A DNA stretch of 64,000 bases from Papilionanthe hookeriana x Papilionanthe teres. Taxonomy: Eukaryota > Streptophyta > Magnoliopsida > Asparagales > Orchidaceae. Location: contig CM040430.1 in the NCBI GenBank assembly GCA_022702705.1, positions 19,477,310 to 19,541,309 of the forward strand, read 5' to 3'. This document shows, one piece after another, positions 1 to 12,357 of this stretch. The notes below the pieces were generated by a model, which saw only the letters and a list, made by a program, of their open reading frames with translations, had not been told where the DNA came from and did not search any database. Position 1 is the first letter of the stretch. Each line of letters begins with the position of its first letter. The position numbers and the translations under genes are program-made.

Positions 1-1571
1 CTAGAAGTGGAACCCACCCTTTAGAAGTTTAAACACCTCTTGACTCCCTGCAAACCCCACAAACTTGATTGAAGATCCCTAATCACTTAGAGGGTTGAAA
101 TCAAAAGTGAAGGTTGAAAGGATGAGTTCCCTATAGGACTCTTTGGCCTTAGGACCACCCTGGGTGGCTTGGTCAGGTGAGGGTTGACTTACACAATCAC
201 TACACTCATACTCTACACTCTCACACACACAATCCAAATCCTAAAACCACACCCATACCCAACTTGACTCCTTGACTCATGTAGGTAATTCATATGGATG
301 GACCTTAACGCCTAAGCCCCTGGTTAAGAGGGTTAAGAACAACATAGTGAATGCCTCAAATGAGTCCTCTCATGGCTCATATAGGCTTAATATGACTTCA
401 TGGCTCAACCAAAGTGATTCTATTTCACTCATATTTGATCAATCTTCATTCTTCCAAAATTTCAATTTTGACCCCGGGGACCCTACACTGTCAAACCTAC
501 CAAAAGGCCTAAAATTGCCCGAAATCCTCCAAAATTTCCAAATCACCCAAAATTCCCCAAAATTAACCTTGAACATTTCCTCACCAATCAAATCGATCAT
601 CCATAGCCAAAAATACAAAAAATTCCAAAAGTATCCCCCAATACCCTCCAAATTACCAAAATGCCCCTCTTGACCCAAAAATACAAAAATTTAGAAAATT
701 CCCAGAAAATTTCAGAAACTCCCAAATATTCTAAATTTAATTTTGTCCAACTACACCATAGGCCAATTTTGTCAATTTACCCAACTTTTAACAAAACCCC
801 CAATTTAGCCCATTCTTAACCCAAGTGAACCCAATGTCAAACAAAATCTACCCAATTGACCCCAATTTTGGTCCAATTCAATTCTGAACTTCAATTCAAT
901 ATCCAAAATATCAATCTAGACCAAATCCAAGTCCAATTTGATTGACATTTGAATCCAATTTCACTTTTGACCTTAAAGCCCAATTTGGACCCATGACCCA
1001 AACTTAGCCCAAACCAAACTAATTCAACTCCAATTAACCCCAAAAATTTTCTAAACCTTCCCTAACATCCCCACAAACAAAACACTAACATAATTTGCCC
1101 AAAATTTGGACACAAACCCCACTCAAATTCAACCCAAAACCAAAAAGCCCAATTTTGACCTAAACCCAAACCTAACCCAAATCAGCCCAAGTCCCAAAAC
1201 CAAAACCCAACCAAAGTTGAAACCTCTTTGAAACACTCCCAAAAACATTTCCCAACATTATTTTTACATCAATTTCAACCCTAGCCCAACATTGGCCCAA
1301 ATTAGCCCAATTTGACCTACATTGGCCCATTTACCAAATGAACCCAAATTCAACCCAATTCAATTCCAAACTACCTCAAATTTGCTTCAAATCATTTAAG
1401 ACACATCCTTAAACTAAACTCAACATTTATTTGGCATGGCCCTTTGCAAAATTTTTCATCTAAAAGTCCATTGTTAAACATAAAGGCCCACTCCCTTAAA
1501 GCTTCCTAAAAGCCCACTTCCACCAAATTCAAAAGCCCAAATCAATCTAAAGCCCACATGACACTTTCCCT
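1..1571 (+). mobile_element. LTR C, left part (U3 of a Tat-family LTR), split by element A
   Basis: This stretch aligns by eye, in the same orientation, with the first 1.5 kb of the complete LTR at 16737-24088. Shared landmarks include 'acaaacttgat', 'ctataggactctttggcct' and the long runs of 'cccaattt/cccaaaa'. It is noncoding U3 sequence rich in CCCAA. The LTR's own 5' end lies about 115 bp before the window. The match stops at 1571, where element A begins, and resumes at 42379, so this is the interrupted left half of one older LTR. The short reading frames here (for example 272-673) are low-complexity Pro/Asn/Lys translations and are not genes. Confidence 0.85.
1567..1571. repeat. Target-site duplication TCCCT, left copy (element A)
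   Basis: TCCCT directly precedes the TGTCGACA end of the left LTR of element A. The same five bases follow the right LTR of A at 42379-42383. Five bp is the usual duplication size for Ty3/gypsy integrases. With A and one TCCCT removed, LTR C reads through continuously, as it does in the LTR at 16737-24088 ('tttcccctcatcatac'). Confidence 0.85.
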
Positions 1572-3639
1572 TGTCGACATATTTTTGGGTTATGTGTATT
1601 ATTTTAAAAAGGAGGTCGCCTAACAGAAGTTTTCGGCGGATTTTTAATTTAATTTAAATAAATAATTTGAAAAGTAGTATTTGATTTTTGAAAATAATTT
1701 TAAGATATAAAATCAAACCGACCTCACATCCCAGATAGTTTATATAAATGAGCACCGCATCACAAACAATGTATCTATCCCGAAGAATAGACACACTGTT
1801 TGGTGATGGGGCTCGATTAAATAAACTAGAAGATTTGTGACATCCGTTTGGTCTGCGAACCAATTTTATAAGCCAACAAATTCCCCTGCTTAATATAAAT
1901 GATTTAAGCAGGGTTTATATTACCTGGGTTCTTAAAATTCCCTATAAGGGAAAGCCCTATAGTTAATTACATCTTAAGTGACGGGAATCACTTAAGAAAA
2001 CTCTCGATAATAATCAGTAGTTCTGCTCTCAAGAATCTCAAAGTTTAAGTTTTCAAGGGTTGAATTTTAGAATTTCGATAGGGAATGGATCAAGTTTGGA
2101 ACATTTTGTTTTGGGAATTCAAAGGAAGAAAGGTAAGAGAAATTACGGATTCGAAGCGAACTTCGGTAATTTCCGACTATCCTATTGTTTGGCTTGAATT
2201 TAGGAAAGTCCTAATGTTTATTTAATGTTTTGATCTTGCCAATTTTAATTAATTAGGACTTATGTTCGTATAACATGATCATACAAATAGCCTCGAAGAT
2301 GTGAGGGTTTATGTCGTATCGGACGACTACCTCGGAAATCCTAAGACTGGTTAGGGCTTAATTTGCAATGCAAATGCCTAACAAAAGGTTGAGGATTTAT
2401 GTTGCACTAGGCAAACTACCTCGAAATCCTATGGCTTGGTTATTTAATTCTAAGAAAGTTTTGCTGAAGTAGACTTAGGTTTTTCGATGACGATGGCCGT
2501 CGTCGCCCACCATGCTCCGAGCTCCTTGTTGTTGCAGAAGGTTTAGTTTTAGAAATTATAAATCAAGAGGTGAGGAAAGTGTTTTGGTTTAGAGAAAGTT
2601 TTAATTTCCAAGTGTTTTTTATGTTTTAATTAAAATAAATTTTAAAGTTGATTATAACAACACCGGTTAAGATCCCACGGTTCCATCCTTCTGACATCAT
2701 TATTTTTATCGGATTCACTTAGTCCAGATGAATTTACTAAACTCAACTAAATGAGTTCCACACTTTCATTTAGACCGTGGGAAATCCCGTTAGCAACACG
2801 TATGTTACATCATCCGAGGTATTCCCGATCATCCAACAAGACGTTTTAATTTAATTATAATTGTAGTTTTGTATTCTGTTTGTGATTAAATTTTGAGTTG
2901 TTTTATATTTTGAAATGTTGTGGCGGTGAATTTTATCTTGTAATGACTTTTAATTTAGTTTTGGTTTCAGTTTTAGGGACTATCCTAAAGGTGTGGGTTT
3001 TCATGCAAGAAAAGTAAAGTGCATTTGTAATAAAGTAAATTGCAAGAAGGTAAATTGCAATACAATAAAAGCGTACCTGGAGGGTCTTCCCGTCATCCCA
3101 GGCTGCACTTAAACACAATTTAGAATATTTAAGCATTTAAAGCAAGTTCCTAGGTAAATCTAAGGAAAGTGTTATGGTTTTGTACCAAGTTCCTAATCCT
3201 ATAACTAGTCATCTCCTATGACGTCTAGGTTCTTGTGTTTTTGTTTGAGGACGATTTTCTTCATCAAAGAATAATTAAGTTCAGTTGTTCTTATAAACAT
3301 CCTATCGTATTGAGGAAGTGCTTAAGACGAATCTTAAACAACTTTTCAATACTTTTAGGATTGTTTTAAGTCCAAGAGAATTTAATTATATAATGAATCA
3401 ATTATCCAGGAGTTCAAGTTTTGTTATCTTGCCCGAGTGAACTAGGACATTTGAATATCCTATGAGTGAAATAACACTTCACTTAACACTCCGTTTAAGA
3501 GTTATGACATCATAAGCTTTTGAGGGCAAATTAACGTTCAAGTGATTTGCGATTTAATTTAATTTCAATTAATGGGTTTAAGTTTGGAATAGTGTTCAAG
3601 TTGTTTTAGATTTATTTTTAAATTCTTTATGTCTTAAGT

Positions 3640-3960
3640 GATGTTATATTTAATTCAATTTAATTTAATTTAATTTTAATTTAATTTAAATTGGTTTAGT
3701 TTTAATTCTAATTTAATTTTATTTATTTAATTTAATTTTAATTTTATTTTAACTTGATTTTATTATTTTTTTATTTAATTTAATTTAACTTAATATGTTT
3801 TAATTTAATTTAATTTAATGTGATTTAATTTAATTTAATTTAATTTAATTTGATTTAAATTTAAATTTTAATTTGGTTTTATTTTTAATTTTAATTTAAT
3901 TTTATTATTTTTCTTTTAATTTTAATTTAATATTTTATTTTTTTATGCTTTAGGGATGAT
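3640..3960. repeat. AATTT pentanucleotide-rich simple repeat in the LTR
   Basis: Degenerate runs of 'taatttaatttaattt' fill this stretch. The same repeat lies at the corresponding place in the other LTRs (21540-21990 and 37040-37330) with different lengths, as expected for slippage-prone DNA. The corresponding region of LTR C is deleted. Confidence 0.85.
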
Positions 3961-6600
3961 TTAATTTTAATTGTTAAAGTGTTAATTTAATTGAAATTTT
4001 AAAAGGATTTAATTTAAATGTTTTATTTTTAATTTAATTTAATGATTAAACATTTTAAGTTTTGAATTTGGATTATCATTTTAATTAGGAATTGAATATT
4101 ATTGAGGTGATTAATTTAGGGATTCTTAGATTAAAGAATAAATTTATTCCTAATAATATCCCTATTTTAATAATTCTAATTTTTCATTATTCTTCCAAAT
4201 TTAATTAATTATTTAATTAAGGTTTATTTTGATTACTTTCAAATTATTTTGTAGGTTTCTACCCTTTAAATACCTAAGTTTCAAACATCCAAAATCAACT
4301 TAGTATCAAATATTTTACCCACCCTTTTAATTAAACTTAAAAATTTTAATTATAGGTTAAAATTTTAATTACTATTTTGCCCTTTAAACTTACTAATTTT
4401 ATAACTCACTAAATTGAGCTTAAATGAATTTGAAAATTTTATGTGGCCTCACTTATATGTCAATAAAGACATTAGAGGAGAAAATGTGATTTTTCTGTAT
4501 TTAATTTATTTATATAATTATTTTTGTGGAAAATAAGGATTTTCAAGGAAAATTCAACAATATGACCAAGGGAAAGTTTCTGTCCTTAAGAAAATTATGG
4601 GACATTCCTAATGACTAGAGGACCACTTGGACCAATTTTGGTGATTTTTTTGAATTATATTATTTTTGTTATAATTATTTTGAGTTTTAGAGTATTAATT
4701 AATTTAAAAATAAAATAAAGATTTAAAAATGAATTTTATATTTTTCAAAAATCTCTCTGATATCAAGGAAACCAGAGAACCACTTTTTATAATTTTCTGA
4801 CTTTTCCTTGATTTATTAGAAATATTTTAGTGGAAATGCTAGAAAATACATCTTTTTTTAATTTTTAAATTACCCTAGGGTTTTAAAATTTAATATCACA
4901 TCATAGAGACTAAGAAAAATATGGGTTTTGTTCCTAAGTGATTAAAATTCAAAATATAACATTTTGATGAATTTTATTATTTTTGTGATTTTTATTATTT
5001 TTTAATTATTAAAAATATTAAAATAATGCAAAAAATCAACTTTTTTAGAAAATTACAATTTTAATTTTCTTAAATTCCCCTGATATCAGAGAGGCTCCAA
5101 AACCAATTTAGTGAATTTTTGAAAAGTATTTTGAATGTTATGAATTTTTAAAGTTTAAGTTGGTTAAATGGCTTAATCAACCCATTTGGTAAGGCTAACC
5201 AAGTCCAATTGACATCAAACTTTTATGGTAGGTTCCCCTGATCCTAAAGGTCAGTGAAGAATTGATTTCAAGTCAATTTGATGTGTGATTAGCTCTAATT
5301 AATTAAGGTTCTATTTTGGGTGTTTAAGCCAATTAGGGTTATTCCAAGTGGATTAATTCAAAACCTATTTTTCCTAGAGTTCTATGTTCACAAGAAACAT
5401 CACCAAATTTTCCTAGGATTTATTTCACAACATGCTAATTATTAGAATTAAAATACTCAGGGTAGTGACCTAAAATTGAAAAATCAATAACTCTTCATAG
5501 GGGTGGCTTCTGACTTTGGAAAATTCAAGGAATGTTCACAAATTCAGAGGCTTCAAAAGCCCTATGGTCTCATGCCATGGTGAATTGTATACATGCATAG
5601 AGAATTGAAAATGTGCAGAGAGTAAATAAATTATTAAAAATCAAATACTCAATGAAATTAAATGATTTCTTTTCCACATTATTCTCCTCTGTTGACTGAG
5701 CAAGAGGGTATTTTTATTTTATTTTTCTGATTTTTCTACACAAAGTTATGTATTTTTGAAGTTTAGGGAATTAAATAAATAAGAAAATGCCTATTTTCCT
5801 ACTTATCTAACGCGGCGCCCTGTCATCCTCGGCATCTCTGAACGACCACGCAGCGCGCTCCCATTCGACGCCGCCACTTGAGTCAGTAGCCCGGGTCCCG
5901 CCTTCCGCGTATCATCCACTGATCCGACCTGATTTGAGCCATCCATTCGCGCGTGTATTGAATGAACGGCATCCATTCATTGTCCCCAAACCTCCTAGCC
6001 CGAGAACCGTCCATATTCTAGGCTTAAGATCTCGCTCCATACTTGACCAAATTAAACGTTCTTATGCTCTATGGATTCGTCTCAAGAAGACGAACACATC
6101 CATACGGTTTATGTGGCCTGAAACCGACTCGATAAAAATGGAGAATGTTCGAAGCTCGGGAAGAAGAGTGAGACCATACCTTTGCTCGGAGAAGTGTGGC
6201 TTCAATCCGAGGGTCGTGTCACCTTCGATTGGGTCCGAGCGAGCTCCGGATGAAGTCTCCCGGCCTCGGTGAATTGTCCAGGTATGATTTTGACCAAGCC
6301 CGATTTCAACCTTTGGAGTCTGAAACAGATGGGTGGCCTGGATAGGGGGCTTTCATTGGGGAACTTCTCCTCTTGACCTTGTGCAGGTGTAGGTGAGTTT
6401 AATTTGACTTTGGTGGAGGATTTGGGAATGTCCTGTTCTGGCCTGAGAATTGAGCTCCAAAATTGAGCTCGATTAGTGGGGATTAGAGGCAAGAGGACAA
6501 TGGGGATCAAGTGCTCTAGGTGTGGGGAGAGTTTGGAGTGATTTTGGCAGAGTTTCCTTAAGGTTGATTCAAGCACCTCCTCATGGCCGAGAGAGGTGGG

Positions 6601-6610
6601 GTTTAAATAG
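6601..6610 (-). promoter_or_regulatory. TATA-like box of element A 3' LTR
   Basis: The minus strand reads CTATTTAAAC, just upstream of a GC-richer stretch. It is conserved at the equivalent position of every LTR copy (18930, 39986, 43087). In the diverged LTR F the same site is a canonical CTATAAATAG (62503-62512). It probably positions transcription start about 30 bp downstream. Start-site data are not available from sequence. Confidence 0.5.
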
Positions 6611-8972
6611 GAGAGGCTGGAGGGCCTCCCAGGGGGAGTTAGGGCTTGGGATCAGCTGCTTAGGTCAAGGGAAGAACAGCCATGGTAGCCATTGGGCATG
6701 GGACAACTCAGCAAGGTGGAATTCCAAAGTTTGGCTCCTCCCCATGTGTCGGCCATGGCGTTTTCCGGGGGCCCAGGTGGCTGGCCGGCAGGCAAGGGTC
6801 ACCCTCAAGGTCAGGGAGGTCAGGGGTTGAAGTTGGTGAATTCAATTGAAGCCTTACATGTGTAAAGTGGTTGGATCAAAATGGCATGGGGAGGTGGCTT
6901 CTTTTGCACTTGGTTTGGTCAACCCATGGAAATGGGCTTGGTTCACCTCCCCATGGCTGATTTGGGCTGAGGGAGGATCGGATGAATCGGCTAGGAAAGG
7001 GTAGAGAAGTCACCATCCATGAATATTTTGATTAATCATGGATTAAGGTGAATCATTAAAAGGGTTAAAACCTTTTTAAGGGGGCTTAAAAGAGGCTCCT
7101 CCTTTTGCAATTAATAATATGATGATGTGTAAAGTGGATCCCGTGGCTTCATGTGGCTTGTGCATGGCTTCAAGGCTTGCTCATGGCTTGGCTCACTTAC
7201 ATGAGAAAGGGATTTTGGGATTTTTGGCATTTAGAGGTGACTTGGCATATGGCTTGATTTGGAACCATTTGATTATTGATTTAGGACTTAAGGGATGATA
7301 TTAATTGAGAGGTGATGGGATGAGATTGTAATGTGGGCTTTAGGATGAGTTTGGGCTTTTAAAATTTATTGAAGATGGGCTTTTAAAATGGTTTAGGGAA
7401 GTGGGCTTTTGGATTTTAAAATGGATTTTAGGATGAAAGTTTGGTAAACGCTTGGGCCAAATAATTTTTGGGTTTGGCTTAAGGATGTGTCATGATTGAT
7501 TTGAAACAAGTTTGGAGTGATTTGGGTTTGAATTGGGTTGAATTTGGGTTGATCTGATAAATGGGCCTATGTAGGTCAAATTGGGCTAATTTGGGACAAT
7601 GTTGGGCTAAGGTTGAAATTGATGTGAAATTGATGTTGGGAAATGTTTATGGGAGTGTTTGAAAGAGGTTCCAACTTTGGTTGGAATTTGATTTTGGGAT
7701 TTGGGCTCATTTGGGTTAGGGTTGGATTTAGGTCGAAATTGGGCCTTTTGGTTTTAGGTTGAATTTGAGTGGGGTTTGGATCCAAATTTTGGGCAAATCA
7801 TGTTAGTGTTTTGTTTTTGGGGATGTTAGGGAAGGTTTAGAAAAGATTTGGGGTTAATTGGAGTTAAATTGGTTTGGTTTGGGCTAGGTTTGGGTCATGA
7901 GTCCAAATTGGGCTTTAAGGCCAAAATTAAAATTGGATTCAAATTTCAATCAAATTGGACTTGGATTTGGTCTAGATTGGTGTTGGGAATGTTGAATTGA
8001 AGTTTAGAATTGAATTGGACCAGAATTTGGGTCAATTGGGTAGGTTTGGTTTGACATTGGGTTCACTTTGGGTTAAAATGGGTAAATTGGGGATTTTGAC
8101 AAAAGTGGGGTAAATTGGCAAAATTGGCCCATGGTGTAGTTGAACAAAATGGAATTGGGAATATTTGGGATTTTAAGGAATTTTCTGGGAATTTCCTGAA
8201 TTTTTGGATTTTTGGGTCAAGAGGGGCATTTTGGGTATTTGGAGGGTATTGGGGGGTATTTTTTGGAATTTTTGGTATTTTTTGCTATGGATGATCAATT
8301 TTAGTGGAGGGAAATGTTTAGGAATGATTGTGGGGTAATTTTGGGTAATTTAGGTGATTTTGCAAATTTTGGGTAGTTTCAAGGGCATTTGGTAGGTTAG
8401 GCGGGTCCGGAGCCCCGGGGGTCAAAAATTGAAAATTTAGAAAATTGAAGATTGGGTAAATGTAAGTGGAATGAAATCATTTTGGTTGAGCCATGAAGAC
8501 ATATCAAGCTCACATGAGCCATGAAGGGACTCATTTGAGATATTCATTATGTTGTTCCTAACCCTCTTAGCAAGGGCTTAGGGGTTAAGGACCATCCATG
8601 TGAATCGACTTTATGAGTCGGGAAGTCAAGTTGGGTATGGGTGTGGTTTTAGGAGGTGTGTGAAAGTGTATTATATAAGTGTAAGGTGTGTGTAAGTCGG
8701 CCCTCACCGGACCGGGCCACCTGGGAGCGATCCTAAGGCCGAAGAGTCCCATAGGAACTCATCCTTTAAACTTCCACATTTGATCTCAACCCTCTAGGTG
8801 ATTAGGGATTTACAATCAAGTTTGTGGAGTTTGGAGGGAGTTAAGAAGTGGTTTGAATTTCTAAATGGTGGGTCCCAATTCTAATCCTCTAAGATAGTCA
8901 AAGGAAAAGCCTAAGGCTACATCCTAAGTACTAAAAGAAGAAGAGAAGACCTCATCGAAAATGAGGTCAACA

Positions 8973-8989
8973 AATGGAGCCCCAATAGG
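8973..8989 (-). other. Polypurine-tract-like site next to the 3' LTR of element A
   Basis: On the minus strand, CCTATTGGGGCTCCATT ends exactly where the LTR starts (TGTTGACC). A G-rich tract at this place normally primes second-strand synthesis. It is only partly purine, so the exact primer is uncertain. Confidence 0.5.
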
Positions 8990-10779
8990 TGTGGTGAGTC
9001 GACGAGGCACACCACACGTATTGGTGTTGACGAAGTGATCAACAAAATCAACACAAAAGTCCAAGTAACAAACTTAGGACAAAGTAGAAGAGTTTCCGCT
9101 GGGGAGTGTCAAGTATATCTCTGAGACTGGAGATTCCTGAACTCTCGCTGGGAAAAAGGAAAGGACGTCAATCCCAAATGACATGATCTGGGGGAATTTC
9201 GATTTAGATTTTATTTTGTTTCTGTTTAAGTTTTAATGTGTGAGCTCAGATTTTAGTTTGAGTTTAAATTTAGATTGAAGTTTTGTTAAGATTAATTTGA
9301 AGGGATTTGAACTTGAAATGAAAATTAGAATTTTGTGGTTTTAGACGTAACATCTTCAACCTCAAAAGAAAATTGAATTGATTATATTGAATCATTACAA
9401 TGAGGAGAGATCTCGAAGCAATGTGGTATTGGATGTAAAATCCTTAACCTCAAGAGTTTGATTTTAATGTATTTCATTGCTGTAGGGAAAGAACCTAAAG
9501 CAATGCAGTATCAGATGTAAAATCCTGAACCCCAAGAATTTGATTTTGATGTATTTCATTGCGATAGGGAAAGAACCTAAAGCAATGCGGTATCGGATGT
9601 AAAATCCTCGACCCCAAGAATTTGATTTTGATGTATTTCATTGCGATAGGGAAAGAACCTAAAGCGATGCGATCTCGGATGTAAAATCCTCAACCCCAAA
9701 AGTTTGATTTTGATGTATTTCATTGCGATAGGGAAAGAACCTAAAGCAATGCAGTCTCGGATGTAAAATCCTTAACCTCAAAAGTTTGATTTTGATGTAT
9801 TTCATTGCGATAGGAAAAGAATCCTAAAGCAATGCAGTATCGGATGTAAAATCCTCAACCCCAAGAATATTATTTTGATGTATTTCATTGTGATAGGGGG
9901 CAGAATCCTAAAGCAATGCAATCTCAGATGTAAAATCCTCAACCCTAAAAATTTGATTTTGATGTATTTCCTTACGATAGGGGCAGAATCCTAAAGCAAT
10001 GCAGTCTCGGATGTAAAATCCTCAACCCCAAAAATTTGATTTTGAATGGTAATTGATTTTGCAAAGATTTGTAGTGTTGATTTGAAAAGTGTGGAATTTT
10101 GGTGTTTCAGGAATTTCATGAGAGTTGTGAAAGATTTTTGTGGAAAGAAACAGATTAGGAGGGAATACGTAGATGCTACATATCCCACTCAAAAGAGTTG
10201 ATCGAAAGTTCTTTGGTTTTGTATTGGATACAATTCCTCACCATCAGATCCGAATCGAAAACCGCGTGGCTCCGTGTCAATGGAATCGACCGCTTCCATC
10301 CCAGACAAAGGAGAGAGTAGAACAGATTGAATTTCAGATTTGGAATGTTGAGTTTGAATCTGATTGAGATTTGATTTGAAATCTGGAAGGTTGAATTTGA
10401 ATTTGATTGAGATTTGATTTAAAATTTTTGTTTATTTTGTTTGTCCTTTAACGATTCAAATTTGCTTTATCGTTCATTTAATGTTCATGTGGATTTGGCG
10501 TTCATCATTTTTTTTTAGATTTTTAAGGAAAGTTTTCTTTTATTCTTTTGTTTTTTTTCTGTTCTTCGTTCGAAGTTCATTTAACTTTAATGGCGTTTCC
10601 TAGTCAACTTGCACAAAAGAGGTGAAGGCCAAAAATGTGACATGGTCACTTTCATTCCAATCATGTTGAAGATACATCATACAACTCGATCTTGAATACA
10701 TCTCATACAATCCATGTAGACTCAAAACGGACTATGTATGATCTTTGTCGATCCATCCAAAAAGACATCTGTCAAAAAT
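8990..10779 (-). other. 3' untranslated region of element A
   Basis: This is the noncoding region between the end of the AlkB ORF and the polypurine-like tract. It holds an 82-bp tandem array (9365-10045), AT-rich sequence and no credible ORF. The frames at 9991-10188 and 10173-10367 are chance. The hypervariable 3' UTR of Tat/Ogre elements is known to accumulate tandem repeats, which fits this position. Confidence 0.7.
9365..10045. repeat. 82-bp tandem repeat array in the 3' UTR (about 8 units)
   Basis: The landmark 'tgattttgatgtatttc' recurs at about 9460, 9541, 9623, 9705, 9788, 9870, 9953 and 10036, a spacing of 82-83 bp. Each unit also carries 'cctaaagcaatgc' and 'ggatgtaaaatcct'. Units differ by a few substitutions and short indels, and the outermost ones are more diverged. 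Confidence 0.92.
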
Positions 10780-12357
10780 TCATGTTTGAATAGTGAGGTA
10801 CATGGTCAATAACATCACCTTCCAAGCCATCCTTGGCAAGGATGCCGTATGGATGTATGTTGGAGGTGTGATATTTTCCATGTAACTCACATCTCGTAAG
10901 GCCGGAGGCTCTCTAGCTACGGGTACAGTCGGAAGTGGTAAGGTGCTTTCCGTCATCCATCCTTCGAAAGTAGCCGAGATCCGCTTCATTGGTACTCACG
11001 GTATGCAATATTTAGCGACATCCGCTCCGTTGCCCTTTAGTATCATGACGGAACCTACGGTAATGGTATCTTTCTTGGACCTCGGAACTCACACCGGGCC
11101 TGCTATGCGGAGGTCGGATCCGAACATGATATTACACTCGTTCGAAAAGAAAGCGTGCGAAAGGTCTGACAAAGTCGTGGTGATCGATGTGTAGGGGTAT
11201 GCAGTCACCCTGCTTGTAAATGTTAATGATGCAACTGTTGGGTATGCAATCTGCTGGCGGTACCCTCCATGTTATCATTCTCTTTACCATCCTTTTGATG
11301 ACCAATGGCATTGGATCTACCTTACCATGACGGAGTATCCTTGGTGGGTTTCCCTTCCTGTCTTCTGCGTAGTTGTAGCAGCATCCACATTGTATTGTAA
11401 TTCTCCCTTTCCCTGGCATTCATCTCCGGGGTTCCAAGTAGGTGTTTTCTCTTAGGCGGCACTGCTCGACCCATTCTTTTCAAATCCGGATGCGATCCAC
11501 GATTTGTTGTTGTTCGTATTCTAAGAACACGTTTGTATGTAGCTCGATGCCTTCTAGTATATTGATCCTCCTGCCTCTAATTCTCTCGAAGTATTCAAAA
11601 GTTTGCTTCTCGACATTCTGCATTCTTTCTAGCTCGTATTCTGGAATAATCTGCAAATGACGAGGCCTGGTGACATACTGTGGGATATATGGCTCAATCC
11701 CTTCGCGTTCTCCTGCATACCTTGGCTCCTCAGGGATGGTCTCCACCGGGACATCCCCCGGGGTTGCTTCTGCAAAAAGGTTATGCATTATTGGTGGCTT
11801 CATCTAGTGGCGTGGTACCCTTCCTTCTTCTGATCTTCTTGAGATTTCTCTGGTCTCTTCTGTTATTCTAGGAGCTGGCCTCCTTTCTTCAGGTTTCTGG
11901 CGAACCGGTATCCTTGAAGTATATGCACTGGTAGTAGCGACTGCCTCATCACGCTGGTCTGCTGCTAGTTTAGTCAACAACTTGTGGATACGACGATTTT
12001 TATTTCTTCGCTGAGTTGCTGTGAGCGTAGCTCTTCGTACTTCCTGAATTTCTATGGGCGCAGCGCTGACAAGCCTGCCCTCTGCTGTAGCGACCACAGA
12101 CTTGATTCTCTTGTCCTCCTCGGTGTTTGTTTTCCTTTTCTTCTGCTCGGGTTGGTGGCTTGGGCCACCCACTCTCAATCTTGTCTGACCGGGCGGTTCT
12201 CTCGATCGGCGGGACCCGGTCACTTTCCTCGTATTGCGGGTCTCGCTGGTGCGAAGTCCGAGTCAATCTCTATTATCGCTCCATCTTTCACCCTCTTTTC
12301 GTCGAGTGCGAGGCTTACGCCATTTCTAAAGTTCAGGACCAACCGCCCGTTAAACAT
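10780..12357 (-). pseudogene. AlkB-like 2-oxoglutarate/Fe(II) dioxygenase ORF (plant ALKBH9/10-like) of element A, degraded
   Basis: This ORF lies downstream of integrase on the coding strand and spans about 525 codons, close to the length of plant ALKBH9 proteins. The N-terminal half (12357 to about 11600) is charged and basic, of unknown function. The AlkB domain follows: ILEGIELHTNVF and EQQQIVD (about 11575-11480), then GKGRITIQCGCCYNYAED, GNPP and the iron-binding HxD within DCIPLHIDHHDFVRPF (His at 11191-11189, Asp at 11185-11183). After a frameshift come SNECNIMFGSDLRIAGP, KGNGADVAKYCIP and KRISATF. These match the order and spacing of plant ALKBH9/10 RNA m6A demethylases. The ATG at 12357 follows a splice-acceptor-like sequence, and element B shares that start. 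Damage: frameshifts near 12225, 11450 and 11165, a stop near 11804 and a TGA at 10998-10996. The distal iron-binding His is Tyr (11010-11008). This copy cannot be an active enzyme. Confidence 0.85.

Larger units (their letters stand above)
1572..8972 (-). mobile_element. 3' LTR of element A (about 7.4 kb)
   Basis: This LTR runs from TGTCGACA (3' end, left) to the complement of TGTTGACCTCATTTT (5' end, right, at 8972). It matches the right LTR at 34951-42378 almost throughout; for example 1621-1800 and 35001-35180 differ at only a few bases. Its layout is a CCAAA-rich U3 near the right end, a TATA-like box at 6601-6610, a GC-rich stretch around 5810-6850, a long AT-rich U5-side region and an AATTT simple repeat at about 3640-3960. 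It has no protein-coding gene. The frame at 5934-6272 runs antisense to the LTR and is not supported as a gene. Confidence 0.88.

Noticed and set aside
272..673. 133-codon frame near the window start and similar frames at 17138-17648 and 41551-41760
   Set aside because: Low-complexity Asn/Pro/Lys or Phe/Gly translations of CCCAAAA-rich LTR U3 DNA, different in each copy.
5934..6272. A 112-codon frame with a similar frame at 39175-39627
   Set aside because: It lies antisense inside the two LTRs of the same element, so similarity is expected. In LTR B the corresponding frame is broken, and no domain is recognisable.
9365..10045. Regular repeats resembling a CRISPR array
   Set aside because: Units are contiguous 82-bp tandem copies without unique spacers, in a plant retrotransposon 3' UTR.
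10780..12357. AlkB domain as a fragment of an endogenous plant RNA virus
   Set aside because: The motifs upstream of HxD (LEGxELHT, EQxxIV, GCCYNYA, GNPP) are those of plant ALKBH9/10. There is no viral polymerase or helicase nearby, and the ORF is at the same position in two retroelement copies.
10780..12357. AlkB ORF as an ordinary host gene hit by transposons
   Set aside because: It occurs in both A and B at the same distance from integrase and with the same start context, so it belongs to the element.
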